Source of the DNA: Deltaproteobacteria bacterium
GTDB taxonomy: Bacteria; Lernaellota; Lernaellaia; JACKCT01
Direction: 5' to 3'
DNA length: 64,000 nucleotides
Assembly: GCA_020633895.1 (NCBI GenBank)
Contig: JACKCT010000005.1
Coordinates: forward strand, 196,316 to 260,315
Within the stretch, counting starts at the first letter, position 1. Each line of letters starts with the position of its first letter. The position numbers and the translations under genes are program-made. Below the pieces are notes generated by a model that had not been told where the DNA came from, ran no database searches, and was given only the letters and a program-made list of their open reading frames with translations. Of the stretch, positions 43,660-52,576 are shown in pieces.

Positions 43660-45540
43660 TCAGTTCACCGCACCCGCATTGATCTCATACAACACCATCA
43701 CTCCGTCGTGAGCGACGACCTCGCCCTTCTCGTCCAGGGTGCCCAGAAGGTTGGACCACTGCGTCGGGGTGAGGGATTTTCGCAGGGCCTGGGCGTTGAA
43801 GAAAAGGTGCGTGATGCCTCGGTCGGCGAATTGGGCGCGCAACTCGTCGGGGGTTTTGGAAGCGTCGATCATGCTCTTGAGGGTGCGGTCCTCGACGAAG
43901 GTGTCGGAGACGTAGGGCCGCCGAAAAAGGTAGCCGAAGTTGCCGGTGAGCACGGCCATGGGCTTCGCGTCGGTCGGGAGCTTTTCGTTGATGAATTTGT
44001 AGACCGGCCAGCCTTGGATGCGTCGGGACATATAAGCACCGGCATCCTCGGCGCCCACGACCACGGCGAAGGGTTGGATGCGCGCGTATTCCAATCCGGT
44101 CAGCGCCAGGTTGCCCGCCAGCGCCGCCGCGATGACGGCGATGCCGATGGGTCGCGCGCGTCCGCCGTCTCCCCAGGCTTTGTCGAACGCGGGGGCGGCG
44201 TAGACGGCGAGAATCGCCATCGCCGGGAGGGCCAGACGCGACACATGGGGCCCCGTCGCAAACAGCACGCACGCCATCACCGTGGCGATACCCAGACCGG
44301 GGAAGGCGTCGTCCCGGCGTTCTCCGGCCTTGCCGACGGCAACCGCCACCGCCCCGACGACCAACAACAGCAGCATCGGCCCCAGGCTGCCGCCGAACGC
44401 CACGTGGGCGAATTTGCCGAATAGGGCGATGTTGATCGGGAGCATCAGCATCCCCACCGGGCCCCGCCCCATGCCGAACTGGGACCACCAGATCTTCAGC
44501 GACGCCGCCAACTCCGCGTCCCAGTTCGCGCCGCCCAGCACATTCCAAAAAAGCGGGTAGACCGGGTTGCCGGTCAGCAGGAAATTGCGCGCCAAAAACG
44601 GCAGCCCGAAGGCCAGTCCCGCCGCCGCGAACACGCCGAATCCGGGCATGAGCGGCACGCCGTCCTTCCCGCGATGCACCATCAAAAACCAGATCGCGAA
44701 CAGACCCGCGTAGGCCAGGCCGGTATATCGCGTGCTCACGCACCACCCGCCCATCAGGCCCAGCAGCGCCGGCAGACGCAGACACGCCGTTCCGTGTCGG
44801 TGCCAGGCGTACAACGTCGCCACGGCGGCCAGGACGACAAGCGTCATGGAAAGGTCCACGTACGCCGCCCCGGCGAAGACCATTGCCGTCGGGGACGCAA
44901 CCAGGGCGACGGCGGCAACGGCGGCGGCGCGTTTGGACGTCCGGGCGGCGGCCAGTTCGAAGATCGTCCAACCGGACAAAACCAGGCACAGCAGGTGGTA
45001 GAGGCGACAGCCCACGTCGCCGAGGATCGGCAGCAGGACGGCGTAGATCATTTCCACGCCCATGGGATAGTGGGTGTAGAAATTGCCTTCGATGCCGGAA
45101 AGATTGCCGGTCTCAAGGACGTGACGCGGGAACATGAGGTGGTAGACCAGCTCGTCGCGCATCGTCGTCGGCGCCAGGGCGAAGAAGAACGCGGGAATCG
45201 AGAGAGCCGCGACGGCGAGCATTGCGGCTCGGGTTGTCTTATCGAGGTTCCGAAGTCGGGTCGGGAGGGCGGCGACATTCTCCCGGTCCATATAGAGCCC
45301 CGTCGCCGCGCCCAGGACCGCGATACCGGCGATGGCGTACGCCGCCGCTGTCGAAAACATCCCTATCGCCGCTACGGCAAACGCGACGACGCTGATCCCC
45401 ACAGAGCCCAGCATGAACGACACGGCCCGCGTGCCCGGTGCGTCCGTCGGCCAGCGAAAGGGACGCAGCAACGCCCGGCCCAGTCCGTCGACCACGACAA
45501 ACAGGACAAGGATTTCCAACAGTCCGAGGAGAATCGTCAT
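43660..45540 (-). CDS. GT-C family membrane glycosyltransferase (GT39/ArnT-like)
   Basis: 626 aa with about 12 transmembrane helices. The first periplasmic loop carries TMRDELVYHLMFPRHVLETG, the acidic motif expected for lipid-phosphate-sugar-dependent GT-C enzymes, followed by NFYTHYPMGVEMIY. The soluble C-terminal part (about 515-626) contains AVLTGNFGYLFRRPYVSD. Predicted to transfer a sugar from a polyprenyl phosphate donor to a lipid, glycan or protein on the outer face of the inner membrane. It is 33 nt downstream of the helical-protein gene and probably co-transcribed with it and with arsA. Acceptor unknown. Confidence 0.8.
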   Translation of the reverse strand: MTILLGLLEILVLFVVVDGLGRALLRPFRWPTDAPGTRAVSFMLGSVGISVVAFAVAAIGMFSTAAAYAIAGIAVLGAATGLYMDRENVAALPTRLRNLDKTTRAAMLAVAALSIPAFFFALAPTTMRDELVYHLMFPRHVLETGNLSGIEGNFYTHYPMGVEMIYAVLLPILGDVGCRLYHLLCLVLSGWTIFELAAARTSKRAAAVAAVALVASPTAMVFAGAAYVDLSMTLVVLAAVATLYAWHRHGTACLRLPALLGLMGGWCVSTRYTGLAYAGLFAIWFLMVHRGKDGVPLMPGFGVFAAAGLAFGLPFLARNFLLTGNPVYPLFWNVLGGANWDAELAASLKIWWSQFGMGRGPVGMLMLPINIALFGKFAHVAFGGSLGPMLLLLVVGAVAVAVGKAGERRDDAFPGLGIATVMACVLFATGPHVSRLALPAMAILAVYAAPAFDKAWGDGGRARPIGIAVIAAALAGNLALTGLEYARIQPFAVVVGAEDAGAYMSRRIQGWPVYKFINEKLPTDAKPMAVLTGNFGYLFRRPYVSDTFVEDRTLKSMIDASKTPDELRAQFADRGITHLFFNAQALRKSLTPTQWSNLLGTLDEKGEVVAHDGVMVLYEINAGAVN

Positions 45541-45573
45541 GGAGTCGTTGCTACCACGGGAGGCGCCGGGGAT

Positions 45574-46029
45574 CTACTCGACGGTGACTTTGGTGACGCG
45601 GGCGCGTTTGCCCTTGGCCGCGCCGTCGACGGGCAGGGCGCGCATCTCGGTCTCCAGGTAGTGGATGAGGCTTTGTAGCGCTTCGATCTTGGCGATATCG
45701 GCTTCCGTCTCGGCTGCCGCGGCGGTGCGAACGATCTCCGCGTCCAGCGCCTCGATCAGGCCGGAGAGGGCCTCGCGCTTGGCGGCGGTGATGTCCGGGT
45801 GGTCGCGCTTGGTCGTATCCGGCGGCAGAAGGCTGATGAAATAATCCAGCGTCGCCACCATGATGCGCAGGATGTGGGCGGGCAGCCCCAACGCCTCGGT
45901 GCCGGTGCGTTCGGCCAATTCGGCGAAGACGACCAGCGCCTCGCGCATGGCCAAAAGCCCCTCGCGCTGGCTGTTGTTCAGGTGCGTCTTGGCGCTGGAG
46001 AGGGATTCAAGGAATTCCCCCAGGCTCAT
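45574..46029 (-). CDS. Helical hypothetical protein
   Basis: 151 aa from the ATG at 46029; a TTG at 46047, 3 nt after the ArsA stop and with GAGG 8 nt upstream, is a real alternative start giving 157 aa. Predicted all-helical and soluble with heptad-like stretches (SLGEFLESLSSAKTHLNNSQ; EADIAKIEALQSLIHYLETEM). No membrane segment or metal-binding motif, and no family recognised. Wedged between an ArsA-type ATPase and a GT-C transferase, it could be an adaptor for the ATPase. Confidence 0.65.
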   Translation of the reverse strand: MSLGEFLESLSSAKTHLNNSQREGLLAMREALVVFAELAERTGTEALGLPAHILRIMVATLDYFISLLPPDTTKRDHPDITAAKREALSGLIEALDAEIVRTAAAAETEADIAKIEALQSLIHYLETEMRALPVDGAAKGKRARVTKVTVE

Positions 46030-46050
46030 GGGCTCGGTACCGGCCAACGG

Positions 46051-47241
46051 TTAGGCCTCTTTCGCGAAATGGATGTGAAAATACCCGTCCGTCAGGCGCG
46101 CCCGTGTCACGAAATGCTCGTCCAGGGCGCGAGGCAGGATCAGGTGGCGTTGGTAGTTGCCGATGGAGATGATCAGCTCTTCGTCCTTGGCCCACAGGTC
46201 GACCTCGTCCTTCTCCACGCCGGGCAGGGCGAGGACCATGTCGTAATTGCCCGGCGAGCCGTCCAGTTTGAACGGGCGGCCGGTCCACAGCACGTCGGAC
46301 GGATCCCGGTCGCCGTAGGCCACGTTCGCCATCTCGGCGAGCATGTCCAGCCCCAGCATCTCCTCGGCGAACATGGGCGTCTGTAAAATCGGCAGCGGCG
46401 CGAAGGAGCGCTCGATCTGGTCGATGTACTCCTGCTGGCGTTCGACCCAGCCCTTGAAATAGCCGTCCCCCGCCGCCGCGGGCAGCACCCGGTTGGCCAT
46501 CACCGCGTCGATGGGATAGCCGAACAGCGACAGATAGGTATGGGCGCGCTGCGTTTCCTGCAGGACGATCTTTTCCGGATTGGTGACAAGGCGAATGGAA
46601 CTGTGTGCCGGGTCGGTCAGCAGGTCGCGCACGGCGATGACCCGGTCGTAGATCTTCTCGATGTTGGCGTAGACGTCCTTGTCGGGCATGGGCGCCTTGA
46701 TAACGCGCTCCACGATGGGCTTGATGGCCAACGCGATTTTCTTTTCGATGTCGTAAAACTTCTCCATATACCACTGCAGGACGTCGGCTAGGCCCAGCAG
46801 TTGCAACGTGGAGCCGGTGGGGGCGCAGTCGATGATCGCCACGTCGAATTCGCCGCCGTCGCGGATCTCCAGCAACTTGATCAGGGCGAACAGATCCTCC
46901 ATTCCGGGGACCACCGCCAGTTCTTCGGCCACCGCCTCCTGGTAGCCCTGGCTGGCCAGGAACTGCGTCAGGTATTTCTGGACCCGGCCCCAGTTCCGAC
47001 GCAGTTCCGCGTGGACGCTGACCTCCTGGGCCCACAGGTTTTTCTCCACCTGCACCGCTTCGTTGCCCACGGTGGTTTGCAGCACGTCGCCCAGGGAGTG
47101 GGCCGCGTCCGTGGAAAGTACGATGGTTTTCTTGCCTCGTCGGGCGCAAGCCAGGGCCGTGGCCGTGGAAAGGCTGGTCTTTCCCACGCCGCCTTTTCCC
47201 GTGAACAGGATCACGCGCATTGGTGGAGAGCTTTTCGACAT
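46051..47241 (-). CDS. ArsA/GET3-family ATPase with C-terminal HSP20-like domain
   Basis: 396 aa. Deviant Walker A GKGGVGKTSLS at residues 15-25, switch I STDAAHSLGD near 43-52 and switch II DCAPTGSTLQLL near 140. The C-terminal 75 residues (LPGVEKDEVDLWAKDEELII ... RHLILPRAL) match the ArsA HSP20-like domain found in stand-alone bacterial ArsA proteins. There are no arsenite-binding Cys triplets and no arsenic genes nearby, so a GET3-like or dimeric chaperone ATPase role is more likely than arsenite export. ATG at 47241; an internal ATG at 47220 is possible. Confidence 0.88.
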   Translation of the reverse strand: MSKSSPPMRVILFTGKGGVGKTSLSTATALACARRGKKTIVLSTDAAHSLGDVLQTTVGNEAVQVEKNLWAQEVSVHAELRRNWGRVQKYLTQFLASQGYQEAVAEELAVVPGMEDLFALIKLLEIRDGGEFDVAIIDCAPTGSTLQLLGLADVLQWYMEKFYDIEKKIALAIKPIVERVIKAPMPDKDVYANIEKIYDRVIAVRDLLTDPAHSSIRLVTNPEKIVLQETQRAHTYLSLFGYPIDAVMANRVLPAAAGDGYFKGWVERQQEYIDQIERSFAPLPILQTPMFAEEMLGLDMLAEMANVAYGDRDPSDVLWTGRPFKLDGSPGNYDMVLALPGVEKDEVDLWAKDEELIISIGNYQRHLILPRALDEHFVTRARLTDGYFHIHFAKEA

Positions 47242-47361
47242 CGACCGGCAAGCTTAGCACCCGGCCCCCAAAACGCAAGAGCGACGGGCCTTTACGCCGC
47301 CGCGACCTCGCGTCAGGCGGGTGTGTTGACGAGGCGGGCGCGGCGGGGTGTTATCTAAGGA

Positions 47362-48609
47362 ATGAACAAGCGACCATCCGCCATGTTGACGCCCGAGGAG
47401 GCCAAGGCCGTCCTCCTGGAAGATCTGACGCCTCTGCCGCCGGTGAGGGCGCTATTGCGGCACGCCTTGGGCCGGGCCTTGCGCGAGACGGTGCGTTCGA
47501 CGCGGGATCTGCCGATCTCGGACAACTCGGCGATGGACGGGTTCGCCGTCCGGGCCGCCGACACCCAAAGCGCGACGCCCGAAAGCCCCGCGCGACTCGG
47601 CATCGTCGGGACGGTCCTGGCCGGGGATGTGCCTTCGGTGCGGATCGAGGAAGGCAAGGCCGCGCGCATCATGACCGGAGCGCCGATCCCGCCCGGGGCC
47701 GACGCGGTGGTTCCCATTGAGGTCACGCGCGTGGTGAACGGCGGCGTGCTGTTGGCCGAGCCCGTACGGCAGGGGGCGTTCGTCCGCCCGGCGGGGGAGG
47801 ACGCCCAGGCGGGCGATGTCGTGATGCACGACGGCGACGCGTTGACCTCGGCGCGCATCGGCGTGCTGGCGATGGTCGGGCGGACGTTGATCGACGTGGG
47901 GCGCGCGCCACGTGTGGCGATCGTCAACACCGGCGGGGAGGTGGCCCACCCGGCGGCGATTCTGCGTCCGGGGCAATTGGCGAATGCGAACGGTCCGGCT
48001 CTAGTGGCGGCGATTCAGGAGGCCGGCGGCGAGCCGGGGCGGCCGGTGATCGTCGGCGACGACCGGGACGAATTGCGCCGGGCGCTGACGACGGCCCTGG
48101 ACGAGGCGGATGTGGTCGTCACCACCGGCGGCGTCTCCATGGGCGAGACGGATTTTATCCCGGACGTGATGCGCGAGCTGGGCATGGCGATCCTGATCGA
48201 GCGTGTCGCGCAAAAACCGGGGATGCCGCTGAAATTCGGCCGCCTGGGCCACAAGCGCTGGCTGGGCCTGCCGGGCAATCCGACGTCGTCCCTGGTGTGT
48301 TTCGAAATCTACGGCCGCCTGCTCCTACGCCGGATGCAGGGCTATGCCGAGCTTGAGCCCCCTCCGGCATTCGGGCGATTCGCCGAGGCGATGACCAAGC
48401 CCAAGGGCAAGGCCCATTTCGTGCGCGCGGTCGCCGAATGCACCGAGGACGGGATCGTGCTGCGTCCGGCGGGGGCGCAAGGGTCGGGGTTGCTGACGCC
48501 GCTGGCCGCCGCGAATTGCCTGGCGATTTTGGACGCCGATCGGGATCTTTTCACGCCGGAGGACGCCGTGCCGATTCGTTTCCTCGGGACAGGGGGAGGG
48601 CGGACATGA
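47362..48609 (+). CDS. moeA: Molybdopterin molybdotransferase MoeA
   Basis: 415 aa. Inserts molybdate into adenylylated molybdopterin. N-terminal SDNSAMDGFAVRA motif (residues 52-64), GAPIPPGADAVVPIE near 108, NTGGEV near 190, TTGGVSMGETDF near 254 (MoCF_biosynth signature), PGMPLKFG and GLPGNPTSSLVCFE near 300, and the C-terminal beta domain. TAAGGA precedes the ATG. It overlaps moaC by 4 nt (ATGA), giving a coupled molybdenum-cofactor pair. Confidence 0.96.
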   Translation: MNKRPSAMLTPEEAKAVLLEDLTPLPPVRALLRHALGRALRETVRSTRDLPISDNSAMDGFAVRAADTQSATPESPARLGIVGTVLAGDVPSVRIEEGKAARIMTGAPIPPGADAVVPIEVTRVVNGGVLLAEPVRQGAFVRPAGEDAQAGDVVMHDGDALTSARIGVLAMVGRTLIDVGRAPRVAIVNTGGEVAHPAAILRPGQLANANGPALVAAIQEAGGEPGRPVIVGDDRDELRRALTTALDEADVVVTTGGVSMGETDFIPDVMRELGMAILIERVAQKPGMPLKFGRLGHKRWLGLPGNPTSSLVCFEIYGRLLLRRMQGYAELEPPPAFGRFAEAMTKPKGKAHFVRAVAECTEDGIVLRPAGAQGSGLLTPLAAANCLAILDADRDLFTPEDAVPIRFLGTGGGRT

Positions 48610-49085
48610 GCAAACTGACGCACCTGGACGACGAGGGGCGGGCGCGCATGGTGGACGTGAGCGATAAGGTCGCCACCGCGCGGGAGGCCTTGGCACGGGG
48701 CACGGTCACGCTGGCCGGGGGGGCGTTCGAGGCGGTCCGTAACGGCGCCGCCAAGAAGGGCGACGTGCTGGCCGTGGCGCAGATCGCGGGTGTCCAAGCC
48801 GCCAAACGCACCGCCGAGTTGATTCCCCTTTGCCATCCCCTGCCGCTCACGCACATCGACGTGATCTGCGACCTGGATGCGGAAAACGAGGCCGTCGTCG
48901 TCACCGCCACGGCCAAGACCACCGGCCCGACCGGCGTCGAGATGGAGGCGCTGACCGCCGCGTCCGTCGCGTGCCTGACGATCTACGACATGACCAAATC
49001 GTACGCCAAGGGGCATGTCATCGGTCCGATTCGCCTGCTGGAAAAACGTGGGGGGAAGTCGGGAGAATGGCGCTCGGGGGATTGA
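48606..49085 (+). CDS. moaC: Cyclic pyranopterin monophosphate synthase MoaC
   Basis: 159 aa. Converts 3',8-cyclo-GTP to cyclic pyranopterin monophosphate, the first stable molybdopterin intermediate. Motifs: LIPLCHPLPLTHID near 76, TGPTGVEMEALTAASVA near 105 and DMTKSYAKG near 128 (catalytic Asp/Lys). It starts in the moeA stop codon. No moaA is in the window, so other steps are encoded elsewhere. Confidence 0.96.
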   Translation: MSKLTHLDDEGRARMVDVSDKVATAREALARGTVTLAGGAFEAVRNGAAKKGDVLAVAQIAGVQAAKRTAELIPLCHPLPLTHIDVICDLDAENEAVVVTATAKTTGPTGVEMEALTAASVACLTIYDMTKSYAKGHVIGPIRLLEKRGGKSGEWRSGD

Positions 49086-49385
49086 GGACGCCCGTCCCGA
49101 ACATTCAGAGCCCCGACCGGTAGGGAGGGGTCAGGTACGGCCCGGTACATCACAGTCGCTGACGAACATCGTCCGTAGCGTACCGGGTTGGACTAGACCG
49201 CTTACTACCGTGCGCGGCTCTGAAAGGTCGAAAGCGCATTTCGGTTCGTGACCCCGCGCTGACCCTTGGGGCTCAGAAGGGTTGAACGCTCTTCTGAAGT
49301 CGGTTGGAGCGAAGCGACTTCCACCAAGGATCCTTCAATAACGCGTCAGCGTGCAGGATGCGAAGCATCCGTCAGCCCATGGCGG
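49086..49385. other. Intergenic region with family A repeat
   Basis: 300 bp between convergent moaC and the symporter gene. Family A element at 49106-49223; a hairpin GAAGTCG...CGACTTC at 49297-49322; and a segment at 49339-49370 shared with 2202-2232. No gene seen. Confidence 0.6.
49106..49223. repeat. Family A dispersed inverted repeat, copy 5
   Basis: Left arm CAGAGCCCCGACCGGTAGGG then AGGGGTC; right arm GACCGCTTACTACCGTGCGC then GGCTCTGA. Arms are diverged relative to each other, as if derived from two subfamilies. Confidence 0.65.
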
Positions 49386-50753
49386 CTACGCCATGTACTT
49401 CGCGTGGTAGGCCTTCAAATCGTCCACGACGCGGCGCGAGAGCATGATCGTCGCCAGGAGCGTGGGCAAGGCCATGAAGGCGAAGAGGATGTCCGAGACG
49501 TTGAGGACCGGGCCGAATTTCCAGATCGCGCCCAGGAACAGCGCCACCACGAACATGATGCGGTAGGGCATCACGATCGCCTCGCCGAACAGGTAGAACG
49601 CGCCCTGCTCGCCGTAGTACGACCACGAGATCATCGTCGAAAACGCGAAGAGGGACACGGCGGCCGTCACCAGGAATTTGCCGAATCCGGGAATGGACTG
49701 GTTGAACGCCTCGGCGGTGACGATGACGCCCTTGAGGTCCGAGTTCTCGGCGGCGCGGGCGATGAAGTCGCCGTCGGCGTAGATGCCCGAGATGGTGATG
49801 ACCAGCGCCGTCATGGTGCAGACCACCAGCGTGTCGATGAAAGGTCCGAGCATGGCCACGAAGCCCTCGCGGATCGGCTCTTCGGTCTTGGCGGCCGCGT
49901 GGGCGATGGGCGCGCTGCCCAGCCCCGCTTCGTTGGAAAACACTCCGCGCCGAACGCCTTGTTGGATCACCGCGCCGATCGCGCCGCCGGCCACGGCTTG
50001 GCCGGTGAAGGCGTCCTTGAAGATCAGCACGAACAGATCGGGCAGCATGGAGATGTGCATCACGATGATGACGAGCGCCCCGGCGATATATAGCAGGCAC
50101 ATAAACGGCACGATGCGCGAAGCCACGTTGCCGATGCGCTTGATGCCGCCGATGATGACCAGGGCGACCAGAACCGCCAGGGCCAGGCCCGAGACCCACT
50201 TGGGAACGCCGAAGTAGTGGTCGAGCGCCACGGCGGCTTGGTTGGACTGGAACATATTGCCGCCGCCGAAGGTCGCGGCCATGACGAACAGCGCGAAGGC
50301 GACCGCCAACGGCTTCCACGCCTTGCCCAGGCCCTGTTCGATGTAATACATCGGCCCGCCGTGCACCTGGCCGGTTTCGTCGATGCGGCGATATTTCACC
50401 GCTAGGGTGCAGGTGAAGAACTTCGTGCCCATGCCGATCGCGCCGATGAGCCACATCCAGACCATCGCGCCGGGCCCGCCGGTGGTGATGGCCCAGGCCA
50501 CGCCCGCGATGTTGCCCAGGCCGATCGTCGCCGACAGCGCCGTGGACAGAGCTTGAAAGTGGTTGATCGCGCCAGGGTCGTCGGCGTTGTCAAATTTGCC
50601 CAGGACCACCTGCACGGCGTGGGCGAAGTAACGCACCTGAACGCCTCGGGAGAGGATCAGGAAATACAGCCCCGAACCCACGCACCAAACGATCAGCGGC
50701 GGTCCCCAGACCAGTCCCGCCAACTCTCCCAACATCTGATTGACCGAGTCCAT
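49386..50753 (-). CDS. Alanine/glycine:cation symporter (AGCS family)
   Basis: 455 aa, about 11 transmembrane helices. Na+ (or H+)-coupled uptake of alanine/glycine. Family motifs: the GNIAGVAWAITTGGPGA segment (GxGNIxGVA) near 80-95, GGPMYYIEQGLGK near 132, and FSNEAGLGSAPIAHAAAKT near 285, a signature of sodium:alanine symporters. ATG at 50753. Monocistronic by spacing. Confidence 0.93.
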   Translation of the reverse strand: MDSVNQMLGELAGLVWGPPLIVWCVGSGLYFLILSRGVQVRYFAHAVQVVLGKFDNADDPGAINHFQALSTALSATIGLGNIAGVAWAITTGGPGAMVWMWLIGAIGMGTKFFTCTLAVKYRRIDETGQVHGGPMYYIEQGLGKAWKPLAVAFALFVMAATFGGGNMFQSNQAAVALDHYFGVPKWVSGLALAVLVALVIIGGIKRIGNVASRIVPFMCLLYIAGALVIIVMHISMLPDLFVLIFKDAFTGQAVAGGAIGAVIQQGVRRGVFSNEAGLGSAPIAHAAAKTEEPIREGFVAMLGPFIDTLVVCTMTALVITISGIYADGDFIARAAENSDLKGVIVTAEAFNQSIPGFGKFLVTAAVSLFAFSTMISWSYYGEQGAFYLFGEAIVMPYRIMFVVALFLGAIWKFGPVLNVSDILFAFMALPTLLATIMLSRRVVDDLKAYHAKYMA

Positions 50754-50952
50754 CCCGCCTCCCCATGGCGATTTTCGGCGCCGTGAAGGTTGTCGTCGTG
50801 GTTCGTCCGCTTGGGCAAAATGTCATGAAAAGGTCTCTTCGTTTTTGCACAAACGACGCCGTCGGCGCAAGCCAAGAGGCTTGGTCAAAGAGATTGGGTC
50901 CGGTGGTCGGGGAGATTCGGGTCGCTTCGGTCAAGCGCCACGGGTTGATTTT

Positions 50953-51059
50953 GCGTCGGCTACGCGCTGCGGTATTAGTTCGCCTCGGCTAAGCACCGCA
51001 GTACTCGTTGGCGTCGATTAGGCGCCGCAGTTCTCATTTGCGTCGATTAGGCGCCGCAG
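50953..51059 (-). repeat. 29-bp tandem repeat (3.7 copies) spanning a stop codon
   Basis: On the plus strand copies begin at 50953, 50982, 51011 and 51040 with GCGTCGGCTACGCGCTGCGG, GCCTCGGCTAAGCACCGCAG, and GCGTCGATTAGGCGCCGCAG (twice). The copy at 51040 contains the stop codon and last codons of the protease gene; copies become more degenerate with distance from the gene. Confidence 0.85.
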
Positions 51060-52576
51060 CCGCAACCGGCGTCGTCGTCATCATCGTCGCCGCCGACGGA
51101 AACCGCGTCGTCGTCATCGTCATCGCTGTCGCCGATGGGTTCGATGTCGGTGCCGCTGGGGTCGGATTCGCCGAGAGGAATGCCCTGGGAGGCGCGCAGG
51201 TATTCGCCTTGGGGGTGGTGCAGCACGAGCAGGTCCTCGGTGGCGGAGATGCTCTTGGTGGTGAAGCCCATGAAGGTCACGTCCGCGTCATCGGCCGGGT
51301 CGCTATCCAGACGCAGTAGCGTGAAGTCGGAGGAGGAACCGGCGGCGCCGGTGTCGATAAGGGTGGCGCCTTCGGTGAAGGGGGAGAAGCGCCAGTCCGG
51401 CGGCGTGCCGTTGCAGGTATTCGTGTGGAATTCCCAGGTCACGACCAGGCTCTTGGCCGACGCTTCGGTGGAAATGCAGTGGTTGGCTGTCAGAAACCAA
51501 GGCGTCTGCGTGGTGCCCACGTCGTTCATCAGCGTTCCGGTGCAGACGAAGTCCGACGAACCGACCGAGAAGAACATCTGGCCGACGGCGTTGAGTTCGT
51601 CCTCATCCACGGACGACTCGCATGACGCGTCCTCATGGCACGCGCCCGCCGCCTTGGGGGTGAAGCCTTCGGGCGAACTCGAAGGTCCGCCCTCGCCGCC
51701 CATCATGTCGACGACACCGTAGGAGATTTTGTCGATCCGGATCGCCGGGGGCGTGTCCGAGTCGGTGATGATCTCAAAGAACAAGGTGTCGCCCTTGACG
51801 ATCGGGCCCCAGAAGTCGGCGTCGTCCTTGGCCGATTTCGGTTTGGCGACTTTTCGTCCGAAGGGCGCGTCGGCGGCGTCGTAGACCAAGGCCTCGCCGG
51901 CAACCTCACCGACAAAATGCGGGCGCAGGAACGCGGCGCCCTCGGCCCGGATCGCGACACGCCAGCTCTTCGTGCCGTCTTTCGCGGTCAGGCGCTGCCA
52001 GATGCCGGCGGACATGGGTTTCAAATCGATGTGCGTTCCGACCATTTTCCGTTTGGCGGCGCTCGGATCGGCGGACTCGGCGGCAAATCGCGCCTTCGCC
52101 TCGGCGATGGCCTCGGCGTCCACCACGATCGTGTGGGCCGGGTCGGCGGCCAGCTTCAGCATCAGGCCCGGGGAGACGACGCTGCGCACGGGCAATTCCC
52201 CCTTGTTCTTCTTGCGGATCTTGATCGACGGCGCCGAGACCGGCTCGTCGGATTCGGCGTAGAGCTTGCCGCCCATGTGCTCGGACAGGCCGTCCTCCCA
52301 GGCGACGGAGAACTTGCCGAACAGATCCCAGCCACCGGGCGTCGAATCGCTCTCGTCGTAGAGGTTGTTGCAGGCGCTGATCCCGCCGAACAACGTGCCG
52401 ACGACCTGATGGTCTTCGTTGAGCAAAGCCGCGCCCGACGAGCCCTGCTCCGTGGGATGCACCGGAAATCCCACCTGCCAGAAGTTGTGTTCCTGCGCCG
52501 CGGCCATCGTCGACCCGGTCGTCAAACCGAGCACCATCGTCGTCGCCGCGACGATTGCGATCCCGATCGATCTCAT
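51047..52576 (-). CDS. Secreted trypsin-like serine protease with permuted catalytic order and Asp/Cys tail
   Basis: 509 aa from the ATG at 52576. Signal peptide to about residue 27. The next segment (30-102) carries NFWQVGFPVHPTEQGSSGAA with the catalytic Ser47 motif, then VVGTLFGGISAC and a GGWDLFGKFSVAWEDG ending, which in lysyl-endopeptidase-like proteases forms the C-terminal end of the domain. A middle part (175-285) resembles the N-terminal prodomain of such proteases (WRVAIRAEGAAFLRPHF, VKGDTLFFEI). Then comes the front half of the protease: VGQMFFSV, CTGTLMND, FLTANHC (His366), SSDFTLLRL (Asp417) and LLVLHHPQGEYL near 450. Order is therefore Ser-His-Asp, not His-Asp-Ser. The tail is Asp-rich and ends AGCGCGA. 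A rearranged, inactive gene or an assembly artefact is possible. Confidence 0.75.
   Translation of the reverse strand: MRSIGIAIVAATTMVLGLTTGSTMAAAQEHNFWQVGFPVHPTEQGSSGAALLNEDHQVVGTLFGGISACNNLYDESDSTPGGWDLFGKFSVAWEDGLSEHMGGKLYAESDEPVSAPSIKIRKKNKGELPVRSVVSPGLMLKLAADPAHTIVVDAEAIAEAKARFAAESADPSAAKRKMVGTHIDLKPMSAGIWQRLTAKDGTKSWRVAIRAEGAAFLRPHFVGEVAGEALVYDAADAPFGRKVAKPKSAKDDADFWGPIVKGDTLFFEIITDSDTPPAIRIDKISYGVVDMMGGEGGPSSSPEGFTPKAAGACHEDASCESSVDEDELNAVGQMFFSVGSSDFVCTGTLMNDVGTTQTPWFLTANHCISTEASAKSLVVTWEFHTNTCNGTPPDWRFSPFTEGATLIDTGAAGSSSDFTLLRLDSDPADDADVTFMGFTTKSISATEDLLVLHHPQGEYLRASQGIPLGESDPSGTDIEPIGDSDDDDDDAVSVGGDDDDDDAGCGCGA

Noticed and set aside
50740-51021. Small plus-strand frames between the symporter and the protease
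   Set aside because: They run into the tandem repeat, lack ribosome sites and show no hydrophobic or conserved pattern.
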